The position numbers and the translations under genes were made by a program. The notes under the pieces are model-generated. The model made no database searches. It had not been told where the DNA came from and worked only from the letters and a program-made list of their open reading frames with translations. Below are positions 16,414 to 18,962 of a stretch of 18,962 bases of DNA, piece after piece; position 1 is the first letter of the stretch, and the number at the start of each line of letters is the position of its first letter. The DNA comes from Sulfuritalea sp. Its GTDB lineage: Bacteria > Pseudomonadota > Gammaproteobacteria > Burkholderiales > Rhodocyclaceae. The stretch is taken from positions 1-18,962 of the forward strand of contig JAIPCS010000040.1 in the NCBI GenBank assembly GCA_021738105.1, in the 5' to 3' direction.

Positions 16414-16884
16414 TTAGTTTTCCTTCGCGTGCATGGTCATGAGGGTTTGCTGCATGGTGGCGCAATGGGTGGCCTTTCCGTTCTTGATCGCATACACCTC
16501 GCCACGCGTAATGACGAGATTGCGGCCGGACTTCAGTACCTGGCCCTCTGCAACCAGAAACTCACCGTCGGCGGGTGCCAGCAGATTTAGCTTGAACTCC
16601 ACGGTCAGCACGTCGGAGCCTTGCGGCATCAGGGTGTAGCCAGCATAGCCGCCGGCGCTATCGACGATAGTAGCGGTGATGCCGGCGTGGAAGTATCCAT
16701 TCTGCTGGGTCAGCTTGTCGCGAAAGGGCAAACGGATCTCGCAATGGCCAGCGGCGAGCGCACCCATTTCTGCGCCGACCAGGCTCATCACCTTCTGCCG
16801 GGCGAAGCTGTCCCGCACCGCAGCTTCCCAGTCGGGGTTGCGCGGTTTGAAGTTGCTGTGGATGGGGCGTGCGGTATGGGGCAT
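16414..16884 (-). CDS. PaaI-type hotdog thioesterase, first gene of the liu operon
   Basis: This 156-residue PaaI-family hotdog protein carries TQQNGYFHAGITATIVDSAGGYAG, in which the usual H-G-G is H-A-G followed by D in the active-site helix. LTVEFKLNLLAPADGE and SGRNLVITRGEVYA form the core strands. The start ATG 16884 is preceded by GGAGGAG, a strong ribosome binding site, and lies only ~17 bases after the predicted transcription start. It is unrelated in sequence to the other two thioesterases beyond the shared fold. The substrate is unknown; a short branched acyl-CoA is likely from context. Confidence 0.87.
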   Translation of the reverse strand: MPHTARPIHSNFKPRNPDWEAAVRDSFARQKVMSLVGAEMGALAAGHCEIRLPFRDKLTQQNGYFHAGITATIVDSAGGYAGYTLMPQGSDVLTVEFKLNLLAPADGEFLVAEGQVLKSGRNLVITRGEVYAIKNGKATHCATMQQTLMTMHAKEN

Positions 16885-16907
16885 TTCTCCTCCGGCGAAT
16901 AAGATGC

Positions 16908-16936
16908 ATCGTAGTTGACGTTGACGTTGACGTCAA
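16908..16936 (-). promoter_or_regulatory. Predicted liu operon promoter
   Basis: On the minus strand TTGACG (16936-16931) and TACGAT (16913-16908) are separated by 17 bases and match sigma-70 -35 and -10 boxes. The -35 box is part of the hexamer-repeat operator. Transcription would start near 16901, giving a very short leader before the thioesterase ATG at 16884. Confidence 0.55.
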
Positions 16937-16943
16937 CGTCAAC
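16914..16943. promoter_or_regulatory. Probable LiuR operator: three GTTGAC plus two GTCAAC hexamers in a row
   Basis: Five contiguous hexamers run GTTGAC (16914, 16920, 16926) then GTCAAC (16932, 16938). Positions 16920-16943 form a perfect 24-bp palindrome centred at 16931/16932, and an extra half-unit lies on the side of the promoter. It overlaps the last base of the liuR stop codon. MerR regulators bind dyads near or between -35 and -10 boxes, and LiuR-type sites are ACGT-centred dyads, so this is most likely the binding site of the LiuR encoded just upstream. I saw no second strong copy in the window. Confidence 0.75.
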
Positions 16944-17362
16944 TAGCGAGGCCGCTTTTTGGCGCGAGGGCTCGAATCTGGCTTGCCCTCCCCTGACTTC
17001 AACATTTCCCGGCATTGCCGCTCGAAACGGGCAATCTCCTTGAGCACAGCCTGAATGTCGTCGCGCTGCTGCTCCAGCGCGGCGCGGCGCTGGGCCAGCG
17101 CGCCGAGAAAGGACAGCAGTTGGGAGGACTCATCCTCCGCTGTGTCGTACATGTCGATCAGGTCCTTGATTTCGGCCAGGGAAAGCCCCAGCCGTTTGCC
17201 GCGCAAGGCCAGCTTGAGGCGGGTCTGATCGCGCTTGCTGTAGATCCTGTTGCCACCCTCGCGTGCCGGGGACATCAGTCCGTGGGATTCCCAATAGCGG
17301 ATCGCTCGGGTGGTGACGCCGAATTCGCGTGCCAGTTCGGTAATTGTTTGAGTTTCGTTCAT
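16943..17362 (-). CDS. liuR: MerR-family transcriptional regulator, LiuR type
   Basis: This 139-residue protein has a MerR winged helix-turn-helix (TITELAREFGVTTRAIRYWESHGLMSP, then NRIYSKRDQTRLKLALRGKRLGLSLAEIKDLI), followed by a long dimerisation coiled coil (~80-125, LAQRRAALEQQRDDIQAVLKEI). There is no cysteine-based metal or redox site apart from one Cys late in the coil. This layout is that of LiuR, which controls leucine degradation genes in proteobacteria. The C-terminal tail is Lys/Arg-rich. The start is ATG 17362 (MNETQ), where family similarity begins; an in-frame ATG at 17401 would add 13 residues. The stop TAG overlaps the operator. The gene points into the liu operon rather than away from it. 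Confidence 0.9.
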   Translation of the reverse strand: MNETQTITELAREFGVTTRAIRYWESHGLMSPAREGGNRIYSKRDQTRLKLALRGKRLGLSLAEIKDLIDMYDTAEDESSQLLSFLGALAQRRAALEQQRDDIQAVLKEIARFERQCREMLKSGEGKPDSSPRAKKRPR

Positions 17363-17416
17363 GATGGCAGGCCGAGATGCAATCAATGTTGCACTGCACA
17401 TAAGGCCCTGAAAATT

Positions 17417-17445
17417 GGATAAAATGGACGATCGACAATTGACAA
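17417..17445 (-). promoter_or_regulatory. Predicted liuR promoter
   Basis: On the minus strand TTGTCA (17445-17440) and TTATCC (17422-17417) lie 17 bases apart. The start of transcription would be near 17410, about 48 bases before the chosen liuR ATG, which favours that start over the ATG at 17401. The -35 region is overlapped on the plus strand by TTGACA (17439-17444), which could serve the divergent MBL-phaC genes, although no good plus-strand -10 box follows. Confidence 0.45.
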
Positions 17446-17484
17446 GTTAAGCAGATTTCCTCGAACGATGCAAAGAGACCCGAC

Positions 17485-18534
17485 TTGAACGCCCCCATCG
17501 CCTACCTGCACGAGACTTCGCCTGCTCCCGGCGTCGCGGTCACGGTTGCACCCGGAGTCGAGTGGCTGTGCATGCCTCTGCCTTTTGCCCTGAACCACAT
17601 TAATCTGTGGTTGCTGGCGGACAAGGACGGATATGCCGCCGTGGATACGGGTTTTGCGCTCGATCCGATCAAGGAAGCCTGGAAATTGGCGCTTGCCGGA
17701 CCGAAAAGCGAAATCCCCGGCGAACAGGGTCCGGCACGCCAACTTACGCGCTGCATCGTCACGCATTGTCATCCTGACCATCTTGGACTCGCCGCATGGC
17801 TGGAACAGGAAACCGGCGCTTCGCTGTGGATCTCGCAGGGCGAGTATCTGGTCGCGCACATGATCGTCGAGCAAATCGGCAGCTTTTCCATCGGGGCCAT
17901 GGTTGAATTCTTTCGCCAGCACGGTCTCGATCAAACGCGTATCGATGGCTTGATTGCTCGCGGCAACGGATATAAAAGCGGTGTGCCGGCAATCCCGTCC
18001 ACCTATCAGCGCTTGTTCAATGGGCAGCTTCTGAAGATCGGCGACCACGAGTGGCGCACTATAGCCGGCTTTGGTCACGCACCGGAACACATGAGCCTGT
18101 ATTGCGCGGAACTGGGTGTGCTGATTTCCGGAGACATGCTGCTGCCGCGAATTTCGACCAATATCTCGGTAATGGCCAGCAACCCGAGCGGTGATTCTCT
18201 CGGACTCTTCCTCTCATCCATCGACGGCTTTTGCACACTGCCCGAAGACACGTTGGTACTTCCCTCTCACGGGCGGCCTTTCCGCGGCTTGCATGCCCGC
18301 GTCGAAGCGCTCAAGGCTCACCATGCCGAACGATGCGGCGTATTGCTCGACGCCTGTCGCACCGAGGCAAAAAGTGCTGCGGACCTGATTGGAGTCCTGT
18401 TCGGTCGGGAGTTACCCGATCCCCACCAGAACATGTTCGCCATGGGCGAAGCCATAGCCCATCTGAACTATCTTGAACACGCAGGAAAGATTCAACGAAT
18501 CGAAGAGAACGGTATTACCCGTTACATCAGCTAA
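17485..18534 (+). CDS. MBL-fold metallohydrolase upstream of phaC
   Basis: This 349-residue metallo-beta-lactamase-fold protein has THCHPDHLG (H94, H96, D98, H99), then AGFGHAPEHMSL, VLISGDMLLP and VLPSHGRPF, so all metal-binding segments are present. A C-terminal helical region (~285-349, winged-helix-like, VEALKAHHAERCGVLLDAC then YLEHAGKIQRIEENGITRYIS) follows, as in longer glyoxalase II-like or LACTB2-like proteins. The substrate is unknown. The start is TTG at 17485 with a weak AAAGAGA upstream; the next in-frame ATG, at 17572, would remove residues near the first strand. It lies 14 bases before phaC on the same strand, so the two are probably co-transcribed, and it is divergent from liuR. 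Confidence 0.87.
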   Translation: MNAPIAYLHETSPAPGVAVTVAPGVEWLCMPLPFALNHINLWLLADKDGYAAVDTGFALDPIKEAWKLALAGPKSEIPGEQGPARQLTRCIVTHCHPDHLGLAAWLEQETGASLWISQGEYLVAHMIVEQIGSFSIGAMVEFFRQHGLDQTRIDGLIARGNGYKSGVPAIPSTYQRLFNGQLLKIGDHEWRTIAGFGHAPEHMSLYCAELGVLISGDMLLPRISTNISVMASNPSGDSLGLFLSSIDGFCTLPEDTLVLPSHGRPFRGLHARVEALKAHHAERCGVLLDACRTEAKSAADLIGVLFGRELPDPHQNMFAMGEAIAHLNYLEHAGKIQRIEENGITRYIS

Positions 18535-18548
18535 CTGAAGGAGTCACC

Positions 18549-18857
18549 ATGTCCGCCGCCGAACCCAGAGCCATACCCGACCCCAAGGAGATTGCCAAAA
18601 CCTATGCCGAGGTTGCGCAACGCGCCTCGCATCTGATTACGGCGCACATGAAACGCCAGGTGAAAAATGGCGTTTCCGCACCTTCAGATGAGCTGGGAAT
18701 TGCCCAGGCCTTCATGGACATGATGGCCAAGATGCTGGCCAATCCCTACAAAATGGCTCAGGCTCAGATGAATCTGGTTTGGGACTATTTTTCGCTTTGG
18801 CAACACTCGATGTTGCGTTCGATGGGCATGCCGGGCGCACCGGTTGCAGAACCGTAG
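18549..18857 (+). CDS. phaC: Class I polyhydroxyalkanoate synthase, N-terminal fragment ended by in-frame TAG
   Basis: The frame starts at ATG 18549 with AAGGAG 5 bases upstream and stops at TAG 18855-18857 after 102 codons. The sequence (AFMDMMAKMLANPYKMAQAQMNLVWDYFSLWQHSMLRSMG) is the helical N-terminal domain of class I PHA synthases, not a phasin: the A-K-M-x-x-N/D-P-x-K-x-x-Q-A-Q-M run is typical of PhaC. Normal PhaC is ~560-600 residues with a C-terminal alpha/beta-hydrolase domain, so this product alone would be inactive. The frame continues past the stop with PhaC-like sequence. PhaC polymerises (R)-3-hydroxyacyl-CoA into storage granules, drawing on acetyl-CoA that the liu pathway produces. 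Confidence 0.82.
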   Translation: MSAAEPRAIPDPKEIAKTYAEVAQRASHLITAHMKRQVKNGVSAPSDELGIAQAFMDMMAKMLANPYKMAQAQMNLVWDYFSLWQHSMLRSMGMPGAPVAEP

Positions 18858-18962
18858 AAAGGCGACAAGCGCTCCGCGGACGCGCAATGGGAAGAATATT
18901 TTCTGTTTGATTTCATCAAACAGAGCCACCTCATCAGCGCCCGCCACATCCATGACGCAGTG
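18858..18962 (+). pseudogene. phaC: Continuation of phaC frame beyond the TAG, running off the window
   Basis: In the same frame as the N-terminal fragment, 35 codons after the TAG read KGDKRSADAQWEEYFLFDF and IKQSHLISARHIHDAV. This matches the start of the PhaC core (GDxRFxDxxWxExxxFDFIKQSYLxxAR). Serine (TCC) replaces the usual phenylalanine after the KR pair, and His replaces Tyr in KQSY. No in-frame ATG lies here; the first in-frame GTG is the last codon (18960-18962). The gene is therefore either broken by a point mutation, carries a sequencing error, or is expressed as two pieces from an internal start beyond the window. Confidence 0.7.

Noticed and set aside
16914..16943. Hexamer repeat as a CRISPR or minisatellite array
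   Set aside because: There are only five contiguous 6-bp units without spacers, arranged as a dyad over a promoter, which fits an operator.
18855..18857. Genome-wide recoding of TAG as a sense codon to explain the phaC interruption
   Set aside because: At least four other genes here (left MBL gene, liuD, the HCCA isomerase gene, liuR) end at TAG at the expected family length, with overlapping starts or operator directly after.
18549..18857. Short frame after the MBL gene as a phasin
   Set aside because: The residues match the N-terminal domain of class I PhaC, and PhaC core sequence continues in the same frame after the stop.
1..18962. Mobile element, prophage or defence system
   Set aside because: No transposase, integrase, terminal repeats, tRNA target or known defence domains are visible; the content is metabolic and uniform in style.

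Overview
The window looks like the chromosome of a betaproteobacterium. Protein style, high GC content and gene order suggest a Rhodocyclales- or Burkholderiales-type heterotroph, but this is inference without database access. Nearly everything between about 1.6 and 17.4 kb lies on the minus strand and forms a leucine/isovalerate (liu) degradation locus. It is read from right to left: a MerR regulator (liuR), a hexamer-repeat operator and promoter, a hotdog thioesterase, isovaleryl-CoA dehydrogenase (liuA), two more hotdog thioesterases, a GNAT/beta-carbonic anhydrase fusion, a thiolase, an EamA-type exporter and a second acyl-CoA dehydrogenase. A ~195-bp gap rich in inverted repeats follows, then a GST, a 2-hydroxychromene-2-carboxylate isomerase-like protein, methylcrotonyl-CoA carboxylase beta (liuB), methylglutaconyl-CoA hydratase (liuC), methylcrotonyl-CoA carboxylase alpha (liuD), HMG-CoA lyase (liuE), a small DUF1289 protein and a metallo-beta-lactamase-fold hydrolase.

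The core pathway is complete from isovaleryl-CoA to acetyl-CoA plus acetoacetate: LiuA desaturates, LiuBD carboxylates with biotin, ATP and bicarbonate, LiuC hydrates and LiuE cleaves. The carbonic anhydrase fits as a bicarbonate supplier for LiuBD. The thiolase can process acetoacetyl-CoA, but no acetoacetate-activating CoA-transferase or synthetase is present. Many junctions are tight (TAAATG, TGATG, TAGTG, 8-bp overlap), which points to long co-transcribed and translationally coupled units.

The left flank (1-1.6 kb) is unrelated. It holds the C-terminal part of a 3-hydroxyisobutyrate dehydrogenase-family enzyme, a convergent single-domain response regulator, and a small GTG-started membrane protein. 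The right flank (17.48 kb onward, plus strand) runs away from liuR and carries a second MBL-fold hydrolase followed, 14 nt later, by the 5' part of a class I polyhydroxyalkanoate synthase gene (phaC). That gene is interrupted by an in-frame TAG at 18855-18857, and the PhaC-like reading frame continues beyond the stop to the window edge.

The points most worth a second look are the interrupted phaC, the GNAT-carbonic anhydrase fusion inside a bicarbonate-consuming operon, the five-hexamer operator overlapping the liuR stop codon, and three coupled thioesterase genes around liuA. I saw no tRNA, rRNA, CRISPR array, transposase or prophage genes.
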